Source of the DNA: Phoronis australis
Lineage: Eukaryota; Phoronida; Phoronidae
DNA length: 64,000 nt
Assembly: GCA_002633005.1 (NCBI GenBank)
Contig: NMRA01000067.1
Location: 439,025-503,024, forward strand
Reading direction: 5' to 3'
Shown here in pieces: positions 24,047 to 43,014 of the stretch (its first letter is position 1; the number at the start of each line of letters is the position of its first letter). The notes under the pieces are model-generated. The model did no database searches. It worked only from the letters and a program-made list of their open reading frames with translations, and was not told the origin of the DNA. Both the position numbers and the translations under genes were made by a program.

Positions 24047-25885
24047 TAGAGAATTACTGGTACCAGGACCAAAGATAATGTAAAGCCCCACTGAGCATGT
24101 GGTAAGCTGAAAACACTCGACTCATTGATTGGTCACAGCACGAGTACTATACAGACTTTTTCAATCTGCAGCAACGGCAACCCGTTCTCGGTGGTTGCTC
24201 ATCTTTTAAAACAGTAGATCTACCTGAAACGCAAAAACGACGTTCGGGCACCACAGAAAAAGACGAGAATCGTTGCTAAGCAGGATGAAGTCATTTATTA
24301 TTCACAACAGACGGAAGAACAAATGCAAGTCTTACGTCGTGGCATGTAATGTGGTATTTTGCGCGGCCGTGATGGCAATCCCCTTAAAACAGTGCATCGC
24401 CATTTGAGAGGCTAAACCAACCAAGCTAATTTCATTTTCAGGTGATTATGCACCGCTCAGCAAATCGTGATATTTCAGACCTTGCTTGTGTGCCTTTGTG
24501 CAACTTTTCAAAAAAATGCAAGACCTTGGCAGAAAGAATTTTGTCCATAAGCCCAAATTTTGATCTTTCTACCAGAAATTGAAATTATTTTTAGCACTTT
24601 CCATTCTAGTTTGATGCGAACACTAGTAAGATAAGCATCTATCATTCTATGCTCCAGTACATTATGACTTACATGGATACAATGTAACTGTCTATTCTTA
24701 GTTTGCTCTAGATTACCCCAGTATTAAACTAAAAGGTAAAGTCTGGACTATATATATCTCCACTTTTTACTCAAGTTTGTAGCAAACTTGGACCAGAAAC
24801 TCGTACATAAGCCATACTGTTACAGAATAAGAGAAGCCTGCCTTGAGTTCACACATAAATAGAATGGCAAAATGTCAAAAATAATTTTTCAGTAGCATTT
24901 CAAGTGTTTTGATTAGAACATGTCGCCAGATCTTGAGGAGTCAGGTGTAGACCTGAACCAACAGTGCTTTTTGGCTTTAGCGGTCATTTTCAAACTCTTG
25001 AGAGGGAAACAAACCCGCAGCTTCTGTCAAAAATCAACTTCTCACTGAGGCCACTTGCTGCTATAGAAGTGACCTCATTTTGTTATTTAATTTATCCATT
25101 CTAGGCCAACTCGCTAATATTTTTCCAACTCCTTCCACAGTGAAACTATAAATTGGACGACGTTTCATCATGACGTTTTCATTACTACTACACCCTGCAG
25201 CTCTCAGGTATGTATAGAATGAAATATAAATATTTCATATGAGTACAGGTAAACAAAAGCTCCTTAGCCAATGCCTGGTTGTATTGCTGACAAACAAGTG
25301 AATGTTTCAGCAAAGACTAAAATGACTTGATATGCAATCACATTATCACGTGGATAAAACCTGGAGGTACTACACAACTAAGCCGACATAAGTGATATTT
25401 ACAAACAGATAATATTAAAAGTAATAATGCAATGACCAAAATTAAAAATAACCTTTACACAAACGCGTGCAATGCTACCTGTCCGTTCTCCACGTGTTAG
25501 GGTAAATATATGGGCTAGATATGTCTAAATGCTCTGCTTCAAATAGCTGATGAATAAATATATGTACCTTAAAAATATAAATGGTTCCAAGCCATTAGTC
25601 TACCATAATCACGAGTCAGCAAGACTTCTAATTATACTAGACTTAAGTAAATTATGATGATAGAAAAAGGGACTGTTCTAACATTCGATGTCCATGTCAT
25701 CAGTCCATTTCTAGAATTATCAAAATTAAAACAATCTGCTCCAAAAGTTCAGATAAAAATTAACTGTTTTCGTGCCAGAAATGGAAATAAAATGCGAAAT
25801 TATGTAACATTTGTTCATACTCCGCAAACTCTATTGAGTCGTGGAATATTTTAACCACAAAAGTGCACGAACATCTAGTCCCGTT

Positions 25886-33149
<7,264 letters not shown>

Positions 33150-34269
33150 GAAAAACCTGTTCTGTTGTGACGCGTAACAATTGAAATTGGTTCAGCACTA
33201 TGTGTAAAGTCATCCAGATGTTGTCACCAGGCATCCAACTTATGCCTCAACCTCAGTGGTCATTAAACGCTTTTCAAAAGCACCTGGCATAATCCCTACA
33301 AAAACAAACAAAATGTTCTACACACATGACGAACATTTTTTTTTCAAAATTGACTTAAAATATTAGCAAAGCAATAATTTGAGGTCATAATGTATATGGA
33401 CAACAACAAATAGAAGGGTTCGACCCTTAGTACAATGCCAACTCCACAAATGCGACTAGGCAAAATTCCCTGGTAGCCAAACACGAACAGAGGTCTCCAA
33501 ATGTGCTATGCAAGAGCTGAAACTGCTCATGCACACCCTTGCAATCTCTTTTTTACTGTGCAATGATAAATATAGAAGTGCGCCCAAGACCTAGGTCTTA
33601 AAAAACCCGAATATAACCAACATTTTTTCTGAACAGTCCTCCATTCTAACAACATCATTGAAGACTGAACTTCATTGCAGTCAATGTGCTCGAGGTCAAA
33701 CAGAAATGTAGAGAGGGTTTTGGGGAGGTCACCTGTCTGCCAATACCCTTCGGCACAACAGGAGCTAATCTCGGTATTTTTAAAACACATCTCTCATACA
33801 CTGTAGGGGATTTCCACTGCTTTCTATCAAACTGTAATGCATGGGCGGCGCAGCACTGAAATAAGCAGGGTGGATATGGCCCCCCCAGCCCTGTATGGTG
33901 CGCTGCCCATGCAATGTGCTAATATCTGTTGAAAGTCTTGCGAGGTTCCCAATCTTGTCACTATGTGATGTGCTGCTCTGTGATTGGCTGCAGCCCGCCC
34001 ACAGTTTAGGATCATTGACAATGAAACAATTGATTAATGAATGACCTCAATAGAAGGCCGTTCATCAGCCAATCACAGTGTAGCTAGCGACTGGCAAGCA
34101 CATCACATAGTAACAAGATTGAGAACCTTGCAAAATTCTTGACAGACAAAGAAAGCAGTGGAAATACCTTTACAGTGTACTAAAGATATGTTCCTCAGAT
34201 GAGACAGTCTCCACCGTTTGGAACTTAGCTGAGGCTTCTGTGCTTGAACTTGAAATTCTATTAAACAGT
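33150..34269. other. Upstream flank of LIX1L
   Basis: Presumed 5' UTR and promoter side of LIX1L (minus strand). No TATA box or CpG-rich core could be placed with confidence. It contains the short GC-rich MITE at 33839-33913. Confidence 0.4.
33839..33913. repeat. 75-bp MITE with ATGGGCGGCGCA ends
   Basis: Perfectly delimited by GCATGGGCGGCGCA at the left and TGCGCTGCCCATGC at the right (inverted, one mismatch). Related to the GC-rich patch at 7805-7985. Confidence 0.6.
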
Positions 34270-34302
34270 GCCACCGTCTCAACTAGCAGTAGAGACGGTG
34301 GC
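34270..34302. repeat. Perfect 11-bp-stem hairpin
   Basis: GCCACCGTCTC (34270-34280) and GAGACGGTGGC (34292-34302) are exact reverse complements with an 11-nt loop. The right arm overlaps the left end of the diverged foldback element that follows. Confidence 0.8.
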
Positions 34303-34736
34303 CATCTAATAGGCCTTTCATAAGCCCGAAGGTTTTCGTCAAACTATGCCTCACACTGATTAAACCATCGCAGTCCACATGTTACAAGTACCTTTTGTAC
34401 ATAGAGGGACACCTTTAGAGGCCGTCAATGTCTTTAATTCATTCCAACTCGAATAAATACTCTCATAATCAAACTTTATTGCGAGAAGTCCTTCGTTCAG
34501 GTGCCCAAATCGGCAACTGGCCATTTTTACACTGCTCGCTCCAGGATATGAAAGACTGCTCAAAAATGAGATTATGAGAGTATTTGTTCGACTTGGAAGG
34601 AATTAGAGACATCGATGACCTCCTAAGGTACTAATAGCAACATAACTTTGATGGTTTAATCAGTGTGAGGCATTATCCACCGAAATGCTTCTGGCGTATG
34701 AAGGCCCTATGGGAGCACCAACGTCTCTACTGCTAA
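34283..34736. mobile_element. Diverged relative of the Mutator-like foldback element
   Basis: Internal parts match the elements at 9382 and 34962 on both arms: GATTAAACCATC, TAC(C)TTTTGTACATAGA, TTCCAACTCGAA, and in inverse TTGTTCGACTTGGAAGGAATT and TGATGGTTTAATC. The ends differ (TAGCAGTAGAGAC and GTCTCTACTGCTA, inverted) and no 9-bp target duplication is visible. An older or distinct subfamily. Confidence 0.6.
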
Positions 34737-34961
34737 GTAGAGTCGCTGGCGCCGTCTAGATCTAGGAATTCCGCTTGACCTCAAGACCACCTGCTGATCT
34801 GTAGTATGCATGAACTTGGAATACCTGTGGCCAAGTAAATTTGGCACATTCACATTGTAATTACACAGATGTTGACTTTTACTGTACTATTTAATTTAGG
34901 AAACCAAATCACGTCAATAAAATAATGTAATTCTGAGTTCAAATCCTGTCATATTCATCCA

Positions 34962-35894
34962 TAGGCAATGACCATCGCCTCTATTGGCCCGAACCAGAGG
35001 CGATGTAGAGGCTATAGGCGCTCTGTACGCCGGAAGCTTTTCGGCGAATTATGCCTCGCACCGACTAAACTATCAAAGTCACGTTGTTATAACTACCTTT
35101 TGCGCATAGACGAACACCTTAGGAGGTTGTCGATGTGTTTAAGTTCTTCCAACTCGAACAAATACTCCCGTTATGAAACTTTTTCTTCGAGCAGTCCCTA
35201 TTTCAGTTCCCAAAATCGTGAAATCAAAATTTTCATTTTTTTTAACCAGGCCGAAGGTCAGAAGTTGCGATCCTACCGGCGAACTTTGAAAGCTGAAGTT
35301 CCCGCCCTTTGCGTACGTGCTGCCGGGAACCAGTCGTGCATTTGCCGTGTTGTTAAACATTAAAATGTCAAATATGTGCACAAAGACTTTTAAATGTCAT
35401 ATCAACAGCATTTATTTTTATCAAATACAAACAATAATTCATTGAAATACAAACAGTTTCAAGTAACGCCAATTAAAGACAAGTATAAGTGGTGGCATTT
35501 TGGAAACGAACATTTGACTGACAAGACCGCAATGGCTCACCTTTGGCCTATTTAAAAATTATTGAGGTTATGAAGTCACATCACCTAGCGAGCGCGGTAA
35601 AAGTTGGAGCGTGCGCAGTACAAAAATTTTGATTTCACGATTTTGGGAACTGAAATAGGGACTGCTCAAAGAAAAAGTTTCATAACGGGAGTATTTGTTC
35701 GAGTTGGAAGAACTTAAACACATCGACAACCTCCTAAGGTGTTCGTATATGCGCAAAAGGTAGTTATAACAACGTGACTTTGATGGTTTAGTCGGTGATA
35801 GGCATAATTCACCGAAAAGCTTCCGGCGTACAGAGCGCCTATAGCCTCTACATCGCCTCTGGTTCGGGCCAACAGAGGCGATGGTCATTGCCTA
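34962..35894. mobile_element. Mutator-like foldback MITE, copy B (9-bp TSD)
   Basis: Same TAGGCAATGACC ... GGTCATTGCCTA ends as the element at 9382. It has inverted repeats of about 270 bp and a perfect 9-bp target-site duplication, ATTCATCCA, at 34953-34961 and 35895-35903. The arms are nearly identical to one another. It lies in the divergent spacer between LIX1L and ACP1. Confidence 0.87.
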
Positions 35895-35903
35895 ATTCAT
35901 CCA

Positions 35904-36690
35904 ATTCTGTCACAAGTTGAAATGAATAAAGGAGAAAATGGTTGCTAATAATTTCAAAAAAAATCTTTGTACTGAACACAAAGTTTCACCCGATTGCTTA
36001 ATGAATATAATGAATATCTAATTCCAAGTTCAAGCACAGTATTGCGATTGACAACGTTTCGCTTCGGCCAACTAGTTCCCACCGCGTTCGACTTTAATCC
36101 GGGTGAGAACAGTGTTCCGTACTAGAGTGAACAAGAATTTCCCATTACCACCTAAGTTACGAGCACTAGTGTCTCAAATGGAACATAGACAAGATCATCA
36201 GTTACCCAGCCTGTCATATTAAACACAGATTTCTTATCAAATCACCAATCACCTCAAAATAAACAGCCATCTTCCTTCAGAACGGAACTGCATCCTTGTA
36301 ACTGTATCAAGTTGCTAATCCGCACTAAAATTAATCCTAAAAGTCATTGCAGTTTTTGAAGATAAAACTAACTTAAGTTTTCATTTTTATACATAAAAGC
36401 TTGTAATGATTTTTATTCATTAATGTTTAAGAATTTGTAAAATTGTTGAATACGCAAATCTATAGTTTCGACGAAATATAAATCCTCGTATTCTTGCGCA
36501 AAAGCACCTGTTGACACTAATCTTTGGCTCAGAACATATTATTTTTGTGATATAATTCTATTAATGCTTTGAACGTTCTGTTTCGAAAAATAAATTAATC
36601 TCCCTCCGATCCCAATCTTTTGAATTTTTGTGTAAGTACGATTGATTAAAAATAAAAGTATCAATATTATTAATTTTAGTAAAATCCAAA
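35904..36690. other. Upstream flank of the first ACP1 gene
   Basis: AT-rich sequence preceding the ATG at 36691; it must hold promoter and 5' UTR if transcription starts locally. No element could be assigned with confidence. Confidence 0.4.
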
Positions 36691-39600
36691 ATGTCTGCGC
36701 CCAAGAAGTCTGTGTTGTTCGTTTGTTACGGTAACAGATACCAATTGTGTACCGTTCTGGAGTGTTTTTGCCCATTGCAAGGACTTAAAATATGCGCTAA
36801 CTTTGCTTTGGCTTTCTAACTTTTGGGGGAAATCTAAGTTTAATTCTTGGTGAAACACAAATGTGTTAGAAGGCCATGTCTTGCCTCCAAGTCCAAGTCT
36901 TGTCCAAGCCGTCGAAAGCCCTTCTCCAGCGGGGCAACGTCTTTGGGTGGGGTCAGTCATATTGACAAGGTGTCCACAGGCTTGTACCAAAAATTGTGGG
37001 TAGGCTGTACATTTTCAGCAAATTTTCCGAAACCCACATGGGTTCCAATAGGGCTCTAAAATGTACCTTTCTTAAAAACGAAAATCTACCCCGCAGAAGG
37101 GGAGTTGGTAGATCTGGCACCCGAAATAGGGGGTCTCTCAGCAATTTTTACTACATACCAGCAGGCACCTTGTCAATATGAGTGACCCCCTCGACATCCT
37201 TTAGTGAGACTTGAAGTCATTTTGCAGCCGCGAAAGAACTTGGCAGTTCAGTCATGCTTGACATCAGGCTCCATGAGTTGATGTGTCATTTTATTCGCTA
37301 AGAATGGTCTCAACAAAGAATGAACAGAATGCACACCCAGAAGTCACTTTTCATCTGAGTAGGGAACAAATTGAGACCAATTTTATAGCTGAGTAAGTGA
37401 TGTAAATCAAGGATGAATTTCGAGATCTGACGATGATGTTTCACTTGTCATGGTTATTCGGGCACCAACTTATTGCCTCATTATCTGAACATAATATAAT
37501 TTACTTAATGTTCAATTTTAGTGAGGTCATCAACTAGTTAATGATTCATGTTGAAAAAATTATGCCCCTGCTGTGCTGTTACACAACAGTAAAGATTAAT
37601 GAATTTCTTGCAGGTAATATATGTAGGTCACCTATGGCTGAAGCCATCTTCAAAAACATGCTGAAGCAAAGAGGTGACGTGAATGAGGTATGCAGGACTG
37701 TATTCCCTCAGTGACTTCATTACTTCCCCATGTTGCTTAACATCAAAAGTCTTGAGCTAAATGTTGACATAAAGTGAACCACTCAGATAAACTGCTGTTA
37801 TGTTAATAACATGGTCTTAGTTTAGCTGAACCTTCCAAGCAGTGTCAGTGATGTGCAGTCGAACTATGCTTCAATATACCCTCCATGGACTTTAAATTCT
37901 TAAAATTTTGTTATGGGGGATTTCCGAATGTGGGACCATGAGTAGATGTTCAGAAAACGACCTTTCAGAAATGTCAACTGAAACTGAATATATATGCCCA
38001 GCATATTTTCAGGGAAAGGGGGTGCATTTTCATAAAAGTGTGTCAAATACTTTGTGATGCAGTTTTTGTTAAACAAACGATATTTTGATTTTTTGAAAAT
38101 AGATATGTCCTTTTTAATGCAATGTAGTAGTATCTCAGTGGTAAGGATTTTATTTGTCCATACTTATTTGACATTGGAGCAAACACAGCTATCAGGATAA
38201 TACATCAGATTTTCAAATCAGACAAACAAGTACCGAAAATACGCACACGACCGTACTTTTGGATGGTCCTATTCTGGGAAGTTCATGGTAATAAAAGTGT
38301 ACTGCAATCAAGTGGACTTGTATCCAGAGTACTAACAATTGGTTTAGGACTTATGGAAAGGAATCTTGCATGTCAGCAGGCATTGTAAACGGGAGCGTTG
38401 TAGCGAAGTTTGGCTGTACCAATATTTTATTGTTTTATGGCATTATAGAAATTACCTTTTGCATATGAGCACATAAACTGAACCCTCTTAATGTGTAATC
38501 ATAGTGATTAGTTGACTTGACTGTTTGTGAAACAGACCAGTTTCATTTGCTTGGTACTTGAACTTGATACCCTATGCCATTTGAATTTTTATTTGGATGG
38601 TCTTTTGTTGACAGTGGTTGGTGGACAGCTGTGGTACTGGAGGCCATGAGTCTGGAAGTCGTCCAGATTCACGAGGGCAGCGTGTACTGGCCTCTAAAGG
38701 TATTAGTGTTAACCACATAGCTAGGAAGGTAAGACCTGTTTCAGTAAAGCCCGTATGGAAGGAAGGCAACTGAGCTAAAATATTATCGATGTCTGTTTTC
38801 AGACCTCATAAAAAATTACCAAGTTGTTATTCTTATTAAAACATAAATTTGTGGTTGGTGGTGTTTTTGATCCATGAATTTCTGGCTGTAGGTGTTCAAC
38901 AAAGTACATGCACACCACACACCGCACACCCATGTATCGATTTTTCTTGATTGTGAAAACTCGGATGTTGGGGATTTTGGCATTCATCATCTTCCCCAAT
39001 TTTGGACACAACTTCTTGTAATAACAGAGTCTGAAAGTGTTAGTAATCTTGTGTGAATATACCGTGCTGCCACAAAATAGTCTGGCTTGGCTTGCGCTCA
39101 TGACTCAGTTACAATTCTTATGTTTTATGTTTGCTGTATACATTTCCACGCAAGTTAAGACATACATATTTATATACTAGGTCTTATCTTTATGAACTGT
39201 GTATTAATTAATATGTATAGGGGAGTGTAAAACGTTTTTGTGAAGATGTGATAATTGTGTACCAGTATATCTGGTTCATATTGCATCTTTAGTCCAAGTA
39301 TCCCATCCCAAGTTACATATTCACACTAATAATACATCATAAACTGAATTACGTATGAGTAGCGTTCGTCTATTTTTTTGCATCTAAAAGCTCAGATTTT
39401 ATTTGAAATGACCAGCAGAAGTTGTGCAGTCTCAAGCATTTTAAGTGACCGGTAAATTGTAAGTGATTGCATTCCAAGTAATTAAATACTATGTTTATTG
39501 GGTTACGAATATAAAACAAAAATATGGGTGCCAGCCAAGAAAAGCCTTCCTCTTCCATACGGATTTTACAGGGACAACTATTATATTAAGTTGTTGTCGT

Positions 39601-41924
39601 ATTGATTTAATTATACAATTAATCTATACTTAATCACATATAATGGAAGCTTACTAGGAGAATTTTATGTTACAGTCTGTCTTATTGCTCTCTGTCTTTT
39701 CTCTAACTGACCACTAGGTGTCAGTAGCATACTGCAATTTCCAACTTTTCTTTGAGAGCAATGAAATCACAAAATTGAATTTGATTGGTTAAAATAGTGA
39801 TTTAAATGTCAGGGTACTACCACACTGATGCTTTTGATCTGTTGGTGTCATCAGATATCGTTGGTTATTGTGTTGTGTTCTACGAGAACATGTATCTGCC
39901 ATAAATTCTTCTCAAACAGTGAGACAACTCTCCATTTGTTTTGGATTGATCGACTGATTTGTGAATAATTTTGAAATTTGATTGATGATAATCTTAGATG
40001 TCAGTGAACACCATAGCATCTGATAGAAGAATCCTGCTCACTTGTTTACATGTAAATATGTTCAGATATCATGAAGTGCACATTAAAAGAACCATTACTT
40101 GTCAAAGTTTGGAGTGCACTCTTGTTGTGTCAAAAAATGGTGATGAAACAGTTGTTGAGTATTAGCATAACTTGGTAGTAGATCTTTGTTAATGCATGTT
40201 TGACTGAATACGACTTTGTAATTGAATCATTCGGATTTCACCAGTGCTTTCTTGTACATATGTTGTAGCGATCTGAAACTTGGATAAGTTGTGTACAGCA
40301 GTTGTTGGGTGCTCATTGTGAGCAGTTTTATTGATTTCTGTGTTGTTTTCTTCACTCATAACGAACATTGGACTTACTTCTGTATACAACTGATCACAGT
40401 TTCACATTGCTACTATGTAATGTAAAAGAAAAACAATTGCAGGTGATCTTATACTCGTACCAGACGTGCGCAGGTCTCTCTTGTGGGCCCATTGCACTGA
40501 TCATCTGGAACCATTTTTGTGCTTCATCAAAGAAATAGCTAAAACCATGCCGAGGGGTTAGAAAACTGACTCAGAAGTCTAGCATTGTGGCCCAGTGGGA
40601 CTTGAGTAAAGGAAGTGGACACTTATCTCACTAGGCCATACTGACTCCTCTAACTACATAATGTACAAAAGGACACTAGAAAAATGTGGATTATTCAATC
40701 ACAAAGTCATGTTCAATCAAAGTTGTTCTTGAATAGTGTATTGTTTTTGTTCTCATTGTCTTTGTTCTCATTGTTTTTGTTTTTTTTTTAGTTAAGAAAA
40801 GATGACTTCATGAAATTTGCTCACATATTTGGAATGGATGGTGATAACATGAGGTAATAGCCTGCAAATATGAAGTTGAATGCTGCTCAAAATAATGAGA
40901 AAATGGAATGGAAAGTCTAAAAACTGTAATTACCAATCACATTCTAACCCTTGTGCAATAGAAGACGGTTCAGTCAGTTAGCCTGTCTAAAACTGTGTGT
41001 TAAGCTAATGGTAATACTTTAAACTGGCATGTTAAATCTTGCTTTCTTTTTCAGAAATATAAATAGAGTAAAGCCAGGCAGTTGCAGTGCTAGTATAAAA
41101 CTATTGGGATCTCTAGATCCAGTGCACCCTGGTATGGAAATAGAAGACCCGTGGTATGTAAGTATCATGTTTTCAGGTGATCTTGTGTACTAGAGTCAAA
41201 ATCGTTTTTTAGATAAAAATGGTTTGTATTACATGCTTCACGGTTGTGAAAGCATAGTGTGCCCCCTCCAAATTATTTTTCCTTATTATAGGCCTTTATC
41301 TTGGATTCTTTTAGATTTAGCTTGAAATTCACTTTAGTTCAAGTAATGTCAAATAACTTGCCATCAATAATTTTGAAATTTAAATTTCATTAGTCAACTG
41401 AAAGCCACTTGGTCGCGCTCTAATCAGTGGGCTGATCAGAATACAGTTTTCTGAAATAACTCTCAGACAAGCTGGTGCTCAGTTATGTCGCGTTGAGTCC
41501 TGTGAATTTTTACATCCCAGATTCAACTCCCCTGTATTTCAGAGGCAGAAAAAAACATTGTCTGATTGACCTAGTTTCCAAAAGCTTCTAATCCTAGTCA
41601 GTCAAGCGGACACCAATGTAATGACAGTCATTCATCTTTTCAAAATACTGTTGGCTACAGCAAACACATGATTAGTGTCAGACTGGCGCATGTCAAAGTA
41701 ATGCTAATGAAAAATAGTCCGTAAGCGTAGCAATAGTGTGCAACTGTGGCCCAACTGCTCCGCACACCTTTGGGTGTGTGCATATTTGTTCTTGTAACGT
41801 AATGGGAACATTTAAGCACCCAAATCTTGTATTCGTGCTGTATTTACAGGGTGGTGAAGAAGGCTTTGAGGAAGTCTTCCAACAGATAACGAGGTGTTGT
41901 CAGGAGTTTCTCAAGAACTTTTAG
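36691..41924 (+). CDS. ACP1: Low-molecular-weight protein tyrosine phosphatase, copy A
   Basis: Coding exons: 36691-36730, 37614-37687, 38615-38728, 40792-40853, 41055-41157 and 41850-41924 (TAG). All junctions are GT-AG and in phase, giving 155 aa (human ACP1 has 158). The catalytic P-loop VCYGNICRS has Cys12 as nucleophile and Arg18 for phosphate binding; intron 1 splits its glycine codon (G|GT). The general acid Asp sits in IEDPWY, where Trp takes the place of the first Tyr of the vertebrate DPYY. The variable loop reads VDSCGTGGHESG, so the positions of human Tyr49/Glu50 are His/Glu, nearest the vertebrate isoform with Tyr/Glu. Known role: cytosolic hydrolysis of phosphotyrosine, flavin mononucleotide and small phosphomonoesters. 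A tandem paralogue starts about 8.7 kb downstream. Confidence 0.95.
36949..37189. repeat. MITE with 24-bp inverted ends
   Basis: The left arm 36949-36972 starts GGGGTCAGTCATATTGACA and the right arm 37166-37189 ends TGTCAATATGAGTGACCCC, one mismatch apart. It is 241 bp with no ORF. It lies in intron 1 of ACP1 copy A. Confidence 0.75.
40454..40650 (-). mobile_element. tRNA-derived SINE, copy 2
   Basis: Related to 14480-14678 in order and orientation: complement of CCAGACGTGCGCAGG, GGGCCCATTGCACTGATCA, then the head with GTGGCCCAGTGGGA and CACTAGGCCA. The B-box region is deleted, so it is an inactive copy. It lies in intron 3 of ACP1 copy A, near exon 4. Confidence 0.65.
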
Positions 41925-42596
41925 CGATGTAGCAAGTCGGTAGCTCTGCTTTATCAGTATTGTTTATAGCTGGATGAGAAAGACTATACTGCAAGTGGTT
42001 GATGGACCAGCTAAATAACGAACATGTCAACTGGTTTAGATTGTTCGTCCTATACACCTAACTACTCTAGATTGCTTTTAATTTTTCTGTCTGAACTTCT
42101 AAAAACTGGTGTGGGCATTACGTCGAACATAAGTGTTTAAAAGCTTAATTTATCTCACACAAATGCCTTCATCATTTTTACACACAAATACTATAATAAT
42201 ATTGTAATGAGCATGAGCCAAAAGAATCATTTCACATCTCGTCTCCTTTTTTAATCTTTGAAAGTGGGTATTTTCCCGCCTGAATATGGCTAGGTGCTGG
42301 TAAATCTGGCCAGTAGATTTAAAGGTTCGTCTTGGGTATTTTTGTTTGCCTACTGAACTGTGATGGTTCACAGTGATCCTGTTGGTAGTAGTGACGAGAA
42401 ATATTCTGTGTACTTTGAAGATGTCATGAATTTTCTTCTCAAGTCTGTGATAAACGTGTTATCCTTCTCTTAAGTCCTGAGTATTGACCTAGAGTCATAA
42501 GTGTAAGGAACTGACTCAATGTCCAGTCGCACAATTATTTTAACAGGAAAAGTATTCAACTTTCTTTTTGTGCTTCGTCACTCGTTGTAGTTTCAC

Positions 42597-42879
42597 GAGC
42601 CTCGAGTCTGTTTCATGGAAGTGACTTAAGACTTGAGACAGGAGTTTGATCTAATGTTTCCACTTCATAATTGCCAAATTCCGGTTTAGTCATATTTAAC
42701 ACATCACTGCATGAAAATAATTTGTATATTATTTCAGTAAGTAGCTGTCATGGGTTTATTCTCAGATACTTATGTTGTTTTCCTGGTGAGTTTAATTATT
42801 TTTCAGATAAAGATAATATCTGGAGCGTAAGACCAAATTTCTGTTCTTAGTCACTTTTCATGTAACAGACCGGGAGCCC
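42597..42879. repeat. CTTAAGT-rich MITE, copy 4
   Basis: The left end GAGCCTCGAGTCTGTTTCAT with GTGACTTAAGA is mirrored by the right end TCTTAGTCAC with ATGTAACAGACCGGGAGCC. It falls in the probable 3' UTR of ACP1 copy A. Confidence 0.6.
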
Positions 42880-43008
42880 TGTGAAGAGTGAAAGGAATGG
42901 TTTATGAATTTGTTTACATTACATGTATGTAGCTTAATTCATTATTATATTGTCTTACCAAGGAGTTGTTTATTGTGTGACTTGTTTGTTTAAATAATGG
43001 CAAAAACA

Positions 43009-43014
43009 AATAAA
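43009..43014 (+). promoter_or_regulatory. Candidate polyadenylation signal of ACP1 copy A
   Basis: First AATAAA I found after the stop at 41924, in CAAAAACAAATAAAGG. It implies a 3' UTR of about 1.1 kb. Sequence evidence only. Confidence 0.35.

Larger units (their letters stand above)
22448..25885. other. Convergent spacer between TMEM30A and LIX1L
   Basis: Should contain the 3' UTRs of both genes, whose transcripts point toward each other. It holds one clear MITE (22939-23155), a 17-bp tandem duplication (24013-24046) and a weak tRNA-like patch near 23900-23985. No further coding exon could be supported, and I could not fix either polyadenylation site. Confidence 0.5.
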
